A stretch of DNA of 64,000 nucleotides from Sipunculus nudus (lineage: Eukaryota > Annelida > Sipuncula > Golfingiida > Sipunculidae): positions 34,552,019 to 34,616,018 of the forward strand of contig CM049306.1 in assembly GCA_026874595.1 (NCBI GenBank), written 5' to 3'. The first letter of the stretch is position 1; each line of letters starts with the position of its first letter. Positions 1 to 12,519 of the stretch are shown here, one piece after another. A program made the position numbers and the translations under genes. The notes beneath the pieces are model-generated. The model was not told the DNA's origin and did not search any database. It was given only the letters and a program-made list of their open reading frames with translations.

Positions 1-164
1 AAAATGTATTGCATTATGATGAATACATTTCTGTTGTGCAGTTAGGGTCAATGTCATGTCATATTTGCGGTATTGTTGTCTTTATTATGCATGGATTTTA
101 CAAACATGGATAGTTATTACCTTTAATCAATGCACTCTCTATGGCTCAGGTTGTTGCGTTTGGT

Positions 165-300
165 AGTGTAGACACCGGAGAACCCGGAGAAAACCACCGG
201 CCTTGAATGGGCCATAATATCATAACCATGACGTGGATCCAACCCGGTTCGCCAGCGGAGAGAACCGAACGTTTACCACTCGACTGTCTAGGTTTCTGAT
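165..300 (-). mobile_element. tRNA-derived SINE copy
   Basis: Read on the minus strand this starts with a tRNA-like head containing a degenerate Pol III B box (GGGTTGGATCC, from 234-244), followed by a downstream domain with GGTGGTTTTCTCCGGGTTCT (about 178-200). The same head-plus-domain order recurs at 54305-54450 (minus) and 19648-19790 (plus), so it is a dispersed family. The CCGG-rich domain resembles the deeply conserved Nin-type SINE domain as I remember it. That name is inference; the shared sequence is directly visible. The A box is too degenerate to place with certainty. Confidence 0.7.
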
Positions 301-1229
301 TACATTTTTTTCACAGTGCTTTTACATTCGGGAACCACATGTCTTATTAAATTAATGAAAATCCATAGGTTTGATAATTTTTCTGAATACGCTCAGGCAG
401 AATATACATTTTTCATATGTATTATTGAATCAATCAAACAGCTTGTCAGCTGGAGGGTAAATAAAATTGATGTATCTTACCCTCGCGATATGGGCTCAGC
501 TGATGCCGGCGAAAGATAATTTCACGTGACATTGCATATAAACTATATAAATATGGGAATTGTTGGGAATATTAAACGATCTCCTTCGATCAACATAGCC
601 TGTGTTTTTTTTTAATCAAATTTGCTTGACTCTTCTAAATCTCGGAAATGTTTCCGCTATCTTATATATAATGGTTTTGTTCCATTATCTATGTGTGCAC
701 AGCATACCCGTCGGATTAATCTGTTGAACAAGGGACGATAAAAGAGGCTTCTAAAGTTAACACGTAGACAGCTATATGTCACCAGCTCTGACAAATTGTG
801 TGATAAGGATGTAAAAATAAATTAGCAAAACTGGGAATATACATAATAGAAAAGCTGGAGTATGAGATTGGGAAAAGGAATGTGAAACAAGGATAATCTC
901 CATGCCTAATAAGGTAATTGACAGGCGGTACTGTAACAGGTAACGTTAGCAGTGGGCGGAGGGGATGATTCAGAACTGATGGTAGGGCACCTTTTTTAAT
1001 AAACCCACGAATATTGAAATATCTTTTTCCTCAGTTATGATTAATGCATATATTATATTTATATATATGTATAAAATATGTGATTGTATATGATATGATA
1101 TCTGGATGAGGTCATTTAAATAATTTATATCTCATCTGTCAATGCTGGTCCATCAATCAGAAAGGCAGTAATTGAACCAAGGTCTGATTTTTCATATATT
1201 CTATTTTGATTATATAAATCGTTTTCTTA
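301..1229. other. AT-rich sequence, nothing recognised
   Basis: No repeat shared with the rest of the window, no strong inverted repeat and no convincing coding frame. The open frame at 316-519 is short and AT-driven. Confidence 0.5.
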
Positions 1230-1345
1230 ACAGTTAAGGAGGGGGGGTGATTACACTGATCCTTAACAGACCCCCCCCCCCCCGCTTGCTTTATTTTGGG
1301 GGTACCAATACACTCATCCCCCTGAATGCCCCCCCCCCCCCTCCC
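1230..1345. repeat. Cluster of G and C homopolymer tracts
   Basis: Within about 115 bp there is a G7 tract (near 1241), a C13 tract (1271-1283), a G5 tract (near 1299), a C5 tract (near 1318), a C13 tract (1329-1341) and another C5. Both strands could therefore form G-quadruplex or i-motif structures. The surrounding sequence is AT-rich, so the cluster stands out. Confidence 0.75.
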
Positions 1346-3069
1346 CCATCCCGAAGTCAGGAGATGTATTATGGCCCGTTTGAATAAATGGTTTCTCGTT
1401 TGTATTATTCAAGCGGCTACTTGGGCCATGATAAGACCCAGTCACACTAGTGGATACGACAGATGGCGACAAGATGCGTCTTGTAATCGTTGGAAGACAC
1501 GGATTATCGTAAAAAAAATCACTCGTAGTCACGGACGATAGGAAAAATCGGGCGAAGAGGGAATTTGGATCCTGCACAAAGACCCGTCTACGACTTGTTT
1601 GGTCGGAGATAATCATGGATAACCTTTAATTGTTCGACAGTCCTAACGGTCTGTCAAGGTCGGGAGAGACACGCCTCTGCGACAAGCGGCCGGCCATATC
1701 GGCAGGCTCTAACAGTCGCAGGAATATAGTATCGCCCGGTCAGTCAGAGTATTGAACAATCCCGGGTTGGACGTGTAAGAGGTCGTTTCATTTTAAAACA
1801 ATTCTATTCTAATAGGGGATTATTGATCCGAAGAAAAGCCTTCATTTACATTGCGCATGCGCATATACTTACCAAATATCACTTATTCTATTAAGTTCAT
1901 ACCGCCAAAACATTCATATTCATGTATTCTGCCGCCCTGAAACAATTCGAATTCATCATATTTTTATGTAGTGCATCCATTGCATCGATCTACTCTTTTA
2001 AAATTGCTACATTTAATGCTTCATTTAATACTGAATATTTAGAAGCCCTGGGATTTTTTAGGGAAAGTTTTTGTTTACCCTCAATCCCGAACGAGGCAGA
2101 GACCAATCCGTAACTCTTTCTTTGTCAAAAATCGCAGATGTGCAAGACGTCATTCATGACAGCACGTGCAGCGGAAGTTTAAGGAGGCGCATCGCTGAAA
2201 GAAAACGCATCATCCGGATCCACGGGGCGCCAACCTTGGTTGCGTGTGCGGAGAGAGAGGGTACTGTTTTCATTATTATCACCACCTCGTGCTGCACATA
2301 ATTCTACGAAGACTATTTAGATTCGTTTTAATTTATCATGCTATAGGGCCCAGTCACACAGTCATTCAGGCACGTATGAATACCGACGACTTCCTGGTCA
2401 CGACAACGTTTCGCCGACCACCCTTGACTCGTTGGCATGAAAGTGGCCTAGCCTTATAACTAAGGGTCACGTAATCACTCGGTGCAGTTTAAAGAGTCCT
2501 GTCTGACTGCATTGTATACCACCATCCTACCGCTCGTGAGATCGGCTTACCGACACATCGTTAAGATATGCCTTGCGATACCCTCCGAGTTGGCGCACGA
2601 TAACTACCGAGCGGCCCTGTTCACGAACGAGCCCTCGGCCACTTTGAACGAGCCCTCGCAAACCCTATGGAAACCATACTAGTTCTCAGAACAGGATCGA
2701 ACCGCACGCAGGGCTAAAAGTTATAAGAATAGATATTACGAATGATCTTAGGAGTCACCGTTGTATAAGGGAAATCGATTTTAATTAACATTCTTTCACA
2801 ACGTATGTTTGAGGGTACACTGCATGATTATTATTTCTCGAGGTATCAACAATAGCTGCGACCAATGAAATAATAAAAGATATTTAACACGGGTATAGCT
2901 CCAAGTTAAATACGTATGATATGTTTCATATAATGTAATTTTCTAATGAGGCGTTTCCGTCTTCCATACGGCGTTAATGACATTTTCTAAAATGACCAAT
3001 AAGCCATTACTGCTTATTGATGCTTATTGCAATCCAGGCACCGTGACGGATCTCATTGTTTGAACTCTA

Positions 3070-3073
<4 letters not shown>
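1346..3073. other. Higher-GC stretch with two transposon-like termini
   Basis: Locally more GC-rich than the flanks. It holds two same-orientation motifs, GACCCAGTCACACTAG (1435-1450) and GGGCCCAGTCACACAG (2346-2361). These match the left end of the 25360-26569 element (AGGCCCAGTCA). No matching inverted right end is visible, so these are probably old fragments. The short frames here show no recognisable domain. Confidence 0.4.

Positions 3074-3114
<41 letters not shown>
3074..3114. repeat. (TA)n microsatellite
   Basis: About 20 uninterrupted TA units. Confidence 0.95.
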
Positions 3115-3117
<3 letters not shown>

Positions 3118-3249
3118 AGAACTAAAAAAGTCGATTTTAAATGTTTCTTTGAGTACTGTCAACCGAACATTCGTAATTAATGTTGCTATACATACATACT
3201 TTTATGTTGCATGAATATTCATGAAGTACTTTTACCTTCATCTTTATTC

Positions 3250-3680
3250 TACAGTTGCAACGTGACATTTAAGGGGTCCATTCCGAAATCTGGCGTCTAT
3301 TAACTAAAGGTAATCCTTTGAACCTTTTATAAAAACAGTCCAGAAAACACCAATCCCACCTCACACAGGCTGTTTATTTTGTTTATATTCATGCGTTTAT
3401 ACCATGTTTTGGGGGACACCAGAATAATCCAAACATCTTCAACAATGATCGCCATCTGGCGGCAAGTCAGACGAAGCAGAGTTTTAGATCGGCGTTTCGC
3501 AAATGATAATCTTTCACATTCCGCATATATGTAACCAACCACATTAGGTTACATTTTTTTCTGTTTGATAACATTGGCGCATGTACCATGCATGTTTACG
3601 AAAAGCTTGTAGAAAGACAAGCTTATACATCCGTCACAGTGGTGTCATCAGGACTTTTCTTAACATGAATTACCTACACT
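3250..3680 (-). repeat. Dispersed repeat, inverted partner of 5010-5310
   Basis: The reverse complement aligns with 5010-5310. Shared blocks include TGACTTGCC(G/T)CCAGATGG, ATATAAACAAAA with AGCCTGTGT, AAAAGGTTCAA, and GTGACGGATGTAT at the outer side. The two copies lie about 1.4 kb apart in opposite orientation. The plus copy sits inside the foldback element 4718-5489, so this copy may be a remnant of the same family. Each carries a 66-71-residue frame, but those frames are not protein homologues (see rejected items). Confidence 0.65.
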
Positions 3681-3689
3681 TCATCAATA

Positions 3690-4712
3690 TGTGAACTGAG
3701 TAAGCAATCAGTCACATAAATGCTATATAAAAGGCAGCTCGCTTTGAATATTATAACAGACCCATGGAGCAAAAGTATGAAGGCAGACTGTCCGATGACG
3801 TAAAGTTTTCGTAACCATTTACGGCATTCCAAAAGTGAAATAATTGAAATGATGTTCTTGAATACATTTATTTTTCATGTTATTTTAGTGTTCTTGTTTC
3901 TTTTATCTGATGAACATGCAGTCCTTTACTGTTTTTTTTACGGACGGATATACGTCTATCGGAAACCGTTATTTCATCCCTTTATTTTATGCATAATAGC
4001 GTCAATTAGTGTTCATTTGTAAAATCTGTTTTAAAATAGATTTGAGCTGATTGATTTAAATAACTGGAATATTAATAATATCCACCATTACATCCGATTG
4101 TTATAGTTTTTTTTTTATTTGTTTCTTCTTAAATATTAATTGTTCAAATTTGTTTGCACCAGTTCTTGGATGTTCTGATAGTTATTTTAATTTTATAAAC
4201 TTCTTCTTTAAGACTATATAACATGGGTGGTTTCCTGATATTTACACCGAAAAGCCTTACCACAATTCCAGTTAATTAGTGCGTTTCGATTTGTTTACTC
4301 AGATAACTCGTGTAGCGGTTGATGTAGTCAGTGTATGACAGTGTAAACGTTAAATTAATTAATATCAGATTTGTATTCTGTTGTGTTTCCTTGTGTGCAA
4401 ATTATAAACCTGATTTAACGTTAGTGACGATCATGTATAACACATAGAGAAGATTATCTATACAGTAAAAAATCGTTAAATAGCTACTTAAAGGGGCCGT
4501 CCTCTCCGTGGGCTGTGCCAGCATTTTTGCGCCAAAATGTCGGGTAAAACCAATGGACTCTCAAAGAAATAAGAAGAATCGATGTAACTCAGGCAATAGC
4601 TCAATTAGTCGTGCGTTATTTTCCTGATAAAGTACTCATAAAAACAATGCAGAAGTCAACGACCCGTCAGACAGGCGACTGAATAGTTGACCCCGGCTGT
4701 TTGACGAACGAT
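3690..4712. other. AT-rich sequence, nothing recognised
   Basis: Only a possible MITE-like terminus at about 4488-4505 (TTAAAGGGGCCGTCCTC), which has no clear partner. Confidence 0.45.
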
Positions 4713-4717
4713 TTTAG

Positions 4718-5489
4718 AAGGACTGTCCTCACTGACCCGGTCTAGCGATTTCAGATTACCCCCACTTCAGTTCACCCCAGGGGGAGATCAGACATTGATT
4801 GCCGATTTCCCCCTGGTAATTTGAAGTCGATTTCAGATTATGCGTGGCGTAACTTGAAACCAGTTTCATATCCAGATTTTTTTCTTTATGTTTTTAAACT
4901 TATCGCCATTTCTGCACCTTCATTATCTGTAGAATTTATGTAATTTCTTGTTTATTCTGTGTTCATTATAATGTACTGTAAGTATTTCCTGCAAAGAGAG
5001 GTTCTTGTTACAATGTGACGGATGTATGTTTATCTATTAAATATTTTACATGACAAAAAGCTCATGTCACTGATGACAGTTGGTTGTATATCTGCATAAG
5101 CTGAAATGTCACCAGTTGCAAAAACTCCTTTTGCAAAGTCTCAGCCCGTCTGACTTGCCTCCAGATGGCCTTGTTTTAATGTGTTTGGATTTTTTTCGCG
5201 GGTCCCCCACATGTTATAAACACGTGGATATAAACAAAACAAATAGCCTGTGTTCCATGGGATATGCATTTTATGGGTAATTTTTGTAAAAGGTTCAACA
5301 GGTTATCTCATACTATGAGTATATAAGAATATGAATTTATCTATTTAAATCAGCTCGGGTGTAATCTGAATAGTGCGGGTGTAATCTGAAATTAGGTTCA
5401 TTTTATCCCCCGGGGATATTCCGATTACTGATGGGGAATAAATGAGATGGGGGTAAACTATAGTTTTTACACCAGCGTGACAGTCCTCC
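4718..5489. mobile_element. Foldback/MITE-like element, ends AGGACTGTC
   Basis: The left end AAGGACTGTC and the right end GACAGTCCTCC are inverted. TTTAG is present directly outside both ends (4713-4717 and 5490-5494), which fits a target-site duplication. Both subterminal regions repeat the motif TTTCAGATTACNCCC in inverted orientation (for example near 4750 and 5355-5390), extending the inverted ends as diverged long arms. No transposase frame is present, so it is non-autonomous. The superfamily is uncertain. The plus-strand repeat 5010-5310 lies inside it. Confidence 0.6.
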
Positions 5490-5494
5490 TTTAG

Positions 5495-6000
5495 AAATAG
5501 ACCTGCCTACGTCAGCATGAAGAATTATAGCATTCATTGCAGCTTGCCATGAATAATACCTTTGCAGAATTAAGCCTGTGCGCCTCGAAAGTTCGTGTGT
5601 TAATAAATAAGTTAGTCCATCTAAAAGGCTTCACTTTTGTTCTATATACCTTCACTTCGACTGCAGACTAACACGGCTATACCATTAATTATCATAAATA
5701 ATACACTTATATGAATGTGAACTTTTTTATGTTGAATAGTTTTGTGATGAAAAGCTGCATTAAAAAATCATCATTTTTTGCGCTGAATATAGATCTAAAA
5801 AGAAAAGATACTCGTGTGATATTGGTATCTTTTTTTTACTTCACCAAAAGAGAGATGTCGATACACTTTTACATATAATTAAAAAAAAAGATATAATGTT
5901 TTACATCTGTAATTAGATGATGAATTTCTTGAATCCTACAATTGTATGCAATAATAGTATTATCTATATATGAAAATGTTGGCCATTGTTAATAAAGATG
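5495..6000. other. AT-rich sequence, nothing recognised
   Basis: Homopolymer A/T runs only. Confidence 0.5.
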
Positions 6001-6003
6001 TAT

Positions 6004-6055
<52 letters not shown>
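6001..6055. repeat. (TA)n-(AC)n compound microsatellite
   Basis: A TA run with one phase break near 6014, followed by a short ACACACAC tail. Confidence 0.95.
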
Positions 6056-6950
6056 AAATAGATAATGTATAATATAATATGAATCCAGCAATGTATCTGA
6101 ATTGAAATCTTATATTTAAGCATGTCGCCAAACTATTTTGTTATAGAAACGTCAGTCGATTATGTATAGTTTACACGTGCATGAATATATGCCTGGTTTT
6201 CGTTCAGGCGATTTTAGAGAATTTCAAACTGTTATCTACAAAATGTTATATCATGTTGACCTAATAACATGACTAAGCTTCAAGTATAGCTAAAGCCTGT
6301 CCAAGAATATAATCTTTCCGTTTCCTTTACAAAGAACCCACAAAATTAAGTGTTATATCAGTTTTCATTTAATTTATTACGTAATTAACCTGTGCCATAT
6401 GGATTTCTTACTGCGAGCGACAGCACTCTATTTACATCCCCAAATATAACGGAGAGAAGAGGTACCATGTCGTTAGCTATAACATGTCTTGATCTTATGG
6501 CCGCTTAATTGTCCTTAATTTAAAACTGGCCGAGGTCGACGGAATGAGAATTTACCGGGACCAGGCATTCCCAACAAGAGTCACACACTGGAACTAAGAT
6601 AATGAGCAGAATTACATACATTACTCTAGTTTCGTGATGGGATTGCCTCCACTCCAGTTCTATATACCACTTGTAACTGCCAACAAATTGTTCTTCTGGT
6701 GCCACCGTTTGAAAGACGTTTCAGACGCAACTGCAAGCAAGTAATACATGAAAAAGAAGTACGCGAGAAATAAAGAGCTGCTTTCTGGATGTTCTTACTA
6801 AGTGTCACCCTCGCTTCCTCATGGTTCAGTTCGTAAAGACCAAGAAAGTTTTATAAATACCTCATTTAGGTTTCAACATATTGTTTTATTATACCACTGT
6901 AACCCGCATTTAATGAATGGACCAATGACAAATCGATAAGATTTTGTTGT
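6056..6950. other. Nothing recognised
   Basis: No shared repeat. Two overlapping minus-strand frames at 6520-6808 are short and show no domain. Confidence 0.45.
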
Positions 6951-6954
6951 TGAT

Positions 6955-7110
6955 CCTGCACATGAACCGGATTCAGGAAGTCATCAGGAAATATTCAAAA
7001 ATGTACAGTCGCACATGTGCAGAACGGACGTATATAGGCCGAATATGTGAATGGTGAAGGCTTGCATTCAATAGAATGCAGATTTCTAGTTTCAGGATAT
7101 TATAAGCAGT
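6955..7110 (+). repeat. Dispersed repeat (ATGAACCGGATTCAG family), copy 1
   Basis: Shares with 51475-51700 the ordered blocks ATGAACCGGATTCAG, GTCATCA, GGAATATTCA, AATGTACAGT and GGCTTGCATTCA...GCAGA.TTCTAG. A split copy is on the minus strand at 12520-12551 and 13085-13170. Short and non-coding; probably a MITE or SINE fragment. Confidence 0.7.
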
Positions 7111-7140
7111 TTTAGTTAGATGCGATAGGCACAAAATAAT

Positions 7141-7187
7141 GTATATATTATATATATAACACATTTATATATGTGTGTGTGTGTGTA
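7141..7187. repeat. TA-rich run followed by (GT)8
   Basis: An imperfect TA run followed by about eight GT units (7172-7187). Confidence 0.85.
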
Positions 7188-7189
7188 AC

Positions 7190-10100
7190 CTGGGGAAAGC
7201 CTGAGATTCATTATCGGTCATGTAAAGTCAACTTTTTATCACATGTCGTTCAGACACATACAGGCAGATTTAAAAACAAATTTATTGTTAAACACATAAA
7301 ACAAGAGATAGCTACACACAAAAACAACTACACATAAAAAATAAATATCTATACACATTATTCACTGATTATACAAACAATACAAATATCATAAGGAGAG
7401 GATTGTTATTAAAATACAATTTTATGAGTTACAAATATATCAAATCTTTATTAAATCACTATCAAAACATATAGACATATACACCTCTAAACGGGGTAGC
7501 ATATATTCTCCAATTAATTTTGGCCATAATAGATTGAAAATTGTAATTTACTTAAAATGTTGTCTTACATATTCTTGACTCATGCCGCTTGTTCTCTCTT
7601 AGCATGTATCGTACAGATTTTCATCAAAATGACCGGGGATAGAAAGGGATCAACATTCAAAGACAGATTTTTTTCTTATTTATCGCATACAATTTACTTA
7701 TGAACTTTCCATGACGCCACATGCTCCCGGGCTATACAATAAAAGCTCTGCGTAAAAACATACAACACCAGTTAGGTCAGATTGATTTTGCACAATGTTA
7801 TAAAGAAAACGTTACAAAGAAAACTTATATGAAAATACAATACCTATACGATTCTTTGTAAGTGGGTCCTTTCATATAAGTCTCTTACCTGACCAAAAAA
7901 GTTCCTAATTTATAAAAAGGTCATTTATTTCGGCGTCATATCCAAATCCTCTTTATTATAGATTTCTATAATATTCAATGATATAGAATTTCTTTAATAA
8001 CTTTCTTTTATGCATGTTTTTTTTGTAAATTTCAGAACATTAAGTACAGTTTTGTTATAAAACATGATGCCGAAGTTTACTTTGTAATTATTAGTTTCAA
8101 ATTCTTTATACACATGCAGTGTCAAAAAAAATCTCAGCTTTTTTGGCTAGCAACTTTAACTTTTTCTTAAAAAAAAATAGATCGGAGTGTTATATACTTT
8201 ATCGGAATCGTTTTTCCATACCAAGGAAATGGATTATATCGCCGATGTTTTGTTCGTAAGTCTGTCACTATTTTGACCAAAGAAACGATTTGCGGTTGTG
8301 GATAAACTGTATGCTCGTATGTATGCATAACTTATATGTATGATATAAATGATATATGTGTATGATACATTGTTTAAATACATTGATTAATCCTGCATTG
8401 TTAAGCATGACAGTTAAGGATTTAGAAACCAACTGAATGGAAACAGACACATGCACTATGCAGGTTGCATACCAGTGAATGAAAAGCATTTATTTTTTCA
8501 CATATTTACAATGATTTAGATCATCGTTTTCAGGGTTAGGACGTTTTTCATCGTGACATAAACACTGATAAACACGTTAAATCCAGGGAAACCACCTATG
8601 TGACGTTTACAATTGAGCGGGATTCCTTGTCCGACCCAATCCGTTTATTTATTTTATTTTGTCGGACGGGTGGCCGCATGATCCGATGAAAATTTTGTCG
8701 GATGTTAAGTTGGATACGTACTGTTGCTGCAACCGAATCCTTATGAAAGGAATCGTAGCTTAACGGTTTTTCAATTGATGCAAGGTTTTTGGAGATCAAG
8801 GTAACATCAAAGAACAAACTTTATTCTTTTTTTAGGGGGGGGGGGGTGTATTATTGATCACTCTAATATTTATTCATTTATCCTCTCGTTGTTAACAGTC
8901 ATGTATTCCCTCTTTTCAACTATCTTTATTGAAGTTATAAACATTGCAAAATGATATAAGCAGATTTTGCAAAATATTCTATAGTAACTATTTTTAGCGG
9001 AGATAATGTCAGAGATATTTTCATTTTTTTTTTGCAGTGCCGGCTTTGCGTTTAACCAACAGCATGCTTTTTTGGTTCAAGCCAAAAACACTTTGGCCAT
9101 TTAAGGATAGTAGCGACAGGGCTTAAAAAATCATACTTTTTACTCAAAACAGTCTTCTTTTGGCCGAGTTCCCAGGAAGATCATGTAATCACACGCAGTG
9201 AGTATTTTTTGTTTATGTTAGTCACCAACTGATAGGTCATTGTCGTTGAAAGGATTTTGTGGGATAACAGCAATTTCAGTGCACAAATTGGGCTATTCTT
9301 GGCTTCAAACTTTGAAATAGTACATTTATTCACACGGAGCAAACTCTGCTTGGTAGGGATTGTGGGCTTCAAAATCTACGGCCCACATGGACATAATACG
9401 CCAGCGGCGGGGGTATAACTGTCGTAAAGATGGTTATGTAGTACGTAAAAATATGGTGGATAAGATTGGTTTCAAGGATAAATACATATTCGTAAGTGTT
9501 TTGTGGTTAGGGCTTCACTGGATAAAACATACTAGCTGCACCCGTGGAAAATCCACGGCTCTATCTGATGCATATTTGTGTAGTGAGTTGATATAGGAAC
9601 TAAACGACGCATATTTTAATCCTAAGGTGTTTGCAGGAACTTTTGTCATATGTTTCACCGATATGATATAAAGATTACTTCGGCTAGAATTCTCCAGGAA
9701 CACCCTCCCCAAAATACCATCATAGAAAGAAATATTGTTCTATTCCAGAAACCTCTAAAAAATAAATCTGGGAAGGAGACGTGAGGCATATACAGGGTGT
9801 CCGAATTTTTAAGTGAGAAGTTTTTTTTCGATAAACAACATAGGTCCGACAACTTCATTGCTTGGGAAATATTCTAGATTTAAAAATTGTATAAAGAAGC
9901 ATTCTATCGTAAAAATATATGAATGGTGCTTTATATTATTTGAAGCTCAGGCGACATCGTAAAACACGATGTTTATTCAGTGTAGTCAGTTGAGGGTATA
10001 GTCCAAGGCATGTTAACAGACACATGCGTTTTGTATAGCTGCCAATGTGAAAAGGATAGGTCCAGAAAATATATTCTAAAGTATTAAATTTTTGGTTTAA

Positions 10101-10276
10101 GTACTTCAAATTGTCATGGATTAAGCAGGTCTGATGCAAAATTGACAACTCTCCCAGATGAAAAGAAAGCAGGTTGATATATTTCGATGAAAGCACTTAG
10201 CAAAGAAACCACTTCAGCCTTGGTTCATTGCATTGTCTTTCAGCAAATTAACGCAAAATGTAATTATACAATTTTC
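7190..10276. other. AT-rich sequence, no gene recognised
   Basis: Contains a T/G tract at 8828-8847 (about 12 G) and a single mariner-like terminus, TACAGGGTGTCCGAA, at about 9790-9805 without a partner end. The short frames are below the length expected for genes and have no recognisable domains. Confidence 0.45.
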
Positions 10277-10970
10277 GCTGAAAATTTGTTGAGGGGTAGA
10301 GTGAAACTGCACTCGAAATCCATTACATTTTTGGAGGTAATCGGAATCACAATAATATATATATATTTTTTTAAAGTGCCATAATCACAATTCCACAAAG
10401 CAATAATTATAAGGGCCTATTCCTTTGTCCCCGAGTATGCAACTCGTATGCAGTTGTTCTGCTACTCGCCTGGTAAACCCATGTTTCTGAACCATGACAA
10501 TGTTTTACATGAAACATGCACGTATGAACGAACGACTGATTTGTAGATTCTGGCGGGGGTTTCAAAGTCCCCAAGAGATTGAGGACCCTTAGAAGTGTGT
10601 GCAATCCCCCCCCCCCCCCACCCCCCGGCTTCCTTTAGAAAAAACTTTTTTTTTTCAAACAACCCATAATTCGGCCGAACTATTAAAACCATGGTTATCA
10701 TGGAAAGATACTTCTGAATGTATAAAAATCAACATACCTGTTAACCTATTAAACGGTGATCATGTAAAGGGCCTCAGCTCTTTATGTCCACTCAACGGAA
10801 AAGTGCTCCCTATTTAAAGATTCATGTGGACATGTGTTCCGCGCTTGAATTTAAAATCGTTACTTTCTTTTGACACTGTAAAATTCCTTAACAGGCGGTA
10901 TAATGGAAATTGGGTTCAGTGGGGATTACAAGGCGCCTCCTGATAAAGCGTGACAGGCGAAAAATGTTTT
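10277..10970. repeat. Tandem duplication, unit A
   Basis: Unit A aligns in order with unit B at an offset of about 694 bp. Shared blocks include GCTGAA.ATTTGT.GAGG, TTTTGGAGGTAAT, TATTCCTTTGTCCCC, a poly-C run, TTGGCCGAACT or its variant, TATGGAAAGATA, AAAATCAACATACCTGT and CCTCCTGA.AAAGCGT. Divergence and indels are substantial, so the duplication is old. No coding frame is shared. Confidence 0.75.
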
Positions 10971-11600
10971 GCTGAACATTTGTAGAGGTTAGGGTAAAGA
11001 CATATCAATAGTCCTTCATTTTGGAGGTAATACGAATCACCACAATATATATTTTCTTATTAACCATTATGACAAAGGGATTATTCCTTTGTCCCCTTGT
11101 GGAAGCCACCCATTCGTACTTATTTGTTCTTCCTCTCGCAAGGTGAACAAATAAATGTGAACCCCTCCCCCCCCCCCACCAAACCCGAATTATTATTAAG
11201 TTTCGGGCCTTTTTTTAAAAAAAAACTTCATTAAACACATGACTTGGCCGAACTTTTGAAACGAGGGTTATTATGGAAAGATATTAAAATGAATAAAAAT
11301 CAACATACCTGTAACCCATAAATAATTTGTCAAACGGTGGTCACATCACTGGACTCAGTGCCCAGTGTAGACCAAACTGAAAAGCCCTCGCATTGAAAGC
11401 GGAGTCATGTGGTCCCTTGAGAGAGAAAATTCCTTTAGAGGCGTTACAATGGACGTGGGGGATCAATTGGGCTTATAGTGGACCCGCGTGACTGCGTATT
11501 GCACGGAAATACCTTTTGGGCAGAACATGGGCGCTGGCCACGGTCTTAACAGGCAAGTGAAAATCCCCGAGGCACCTCCTGAAAAAGCGTCACAGGCGTG
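10971..11600. repeat. Tandem duplication, unit B
   Basis: Direct repeat of unit A, ending at GGCACCTCCTGAAAAAGCGTCACAGGCG, the counterpart of the block at 10932-10959. It has an insertion relative to A near 11460-11560. The poly-C run (11168-11179) sits at the same alignment position as the one in A (10606-10620). Confidence 0.75.
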
Positions 11601-12519
11601 GAGGACCTTGCAGCGCAAAAGAAATAGGGGCACCTATTTAAAATATTAATTATTCAGCTTTATGGGGCATAATCCTGCAAAATTAAACAAACTTGTCCTA
11701 GAAGAGCACACCACCAATAAGTGTGCCGAATTTTTAGAGTCAAATCAGAACGGAATCAGGTAAACCGTGGTCTAGAAAAATCCAACTTCGTATTAGTTGT
11801 ATAGATTTTTATAAGCACACGCATGTGAAATGTAAACAGTTGTTTCCTTGACTTTTAAAATTTGACAGTTGAGAAAAGTAGTCCCGGCAGTTTCACAGTT
11901 TTAAGTGGAAGAGGTAAGTTTGTAAGTAGAAACGATATCTGATGGAAGGTTGCACAACGTTTAATCTTGATTACATAATACCGTTTTTAATATAAATATT
12001 GCTTGATTATAACATGCAATGCATATCCAAATTTCTCGCCGGTCAAGACAGGGACACAATAGAGTTACCAGTTATCCTTCTCTCTTAAGCCTAATTGTAT
12101 AAAGGTTATAGATTACGAAAAAAAAAATAGTGGAGGCGACTCGTACGGCAGTTTCTTAATATGTATTGCTTAACCTGATGCCTTCATAAATATGCATTTT
12201 TAATCAACCATACATCGAGGGTGCATCGGAAGACCTAATAAAATGGGTAAACAACCCATCTGTTATATTATTTACATATTATACGGGATATATAGCTTGA
12301 GATATGAGGAGATAAGTGGTGTGTCTTATGTATCGTCGTGTAAAGCTTGTGATATACAGATACACCGATCCCCAGATAGGTTTCTTGTTCCCATGTGCCT
12401 TTAATTAATCTTTTTACCACCAAGTCTGTGACATGACCCATCTTTTTACTACATAGTCTGTGACATGACCACCCATTCATAGATCTTGATTCAGCGACCT
12501 TGTCTGACATCTAGTTCAT
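11601..12519. other. Nothing recognised
   Basis: AT-rich. No repeat shared with the window and no credible coding frame. Confidence 0.45.

Noticed and set aside
3327-5280. Similar-looking 71- and 66-residue frames in the inverted repeat pair (3327-3542 minus, 5080-5280 plus)
   Set aside because: The DNA is homologous, but in the middle the matching bases are read in different frames (RLTCRQM versus PSDLPPD). Only the last part agrees, so there is no sign of protein-level constraint.
9785-9810. Mariner-like terminus TACAGGGTGTCCGAA
   Set aside because: No inverted partner end or transposase frame was found within a plausible distance; kept only as a note.
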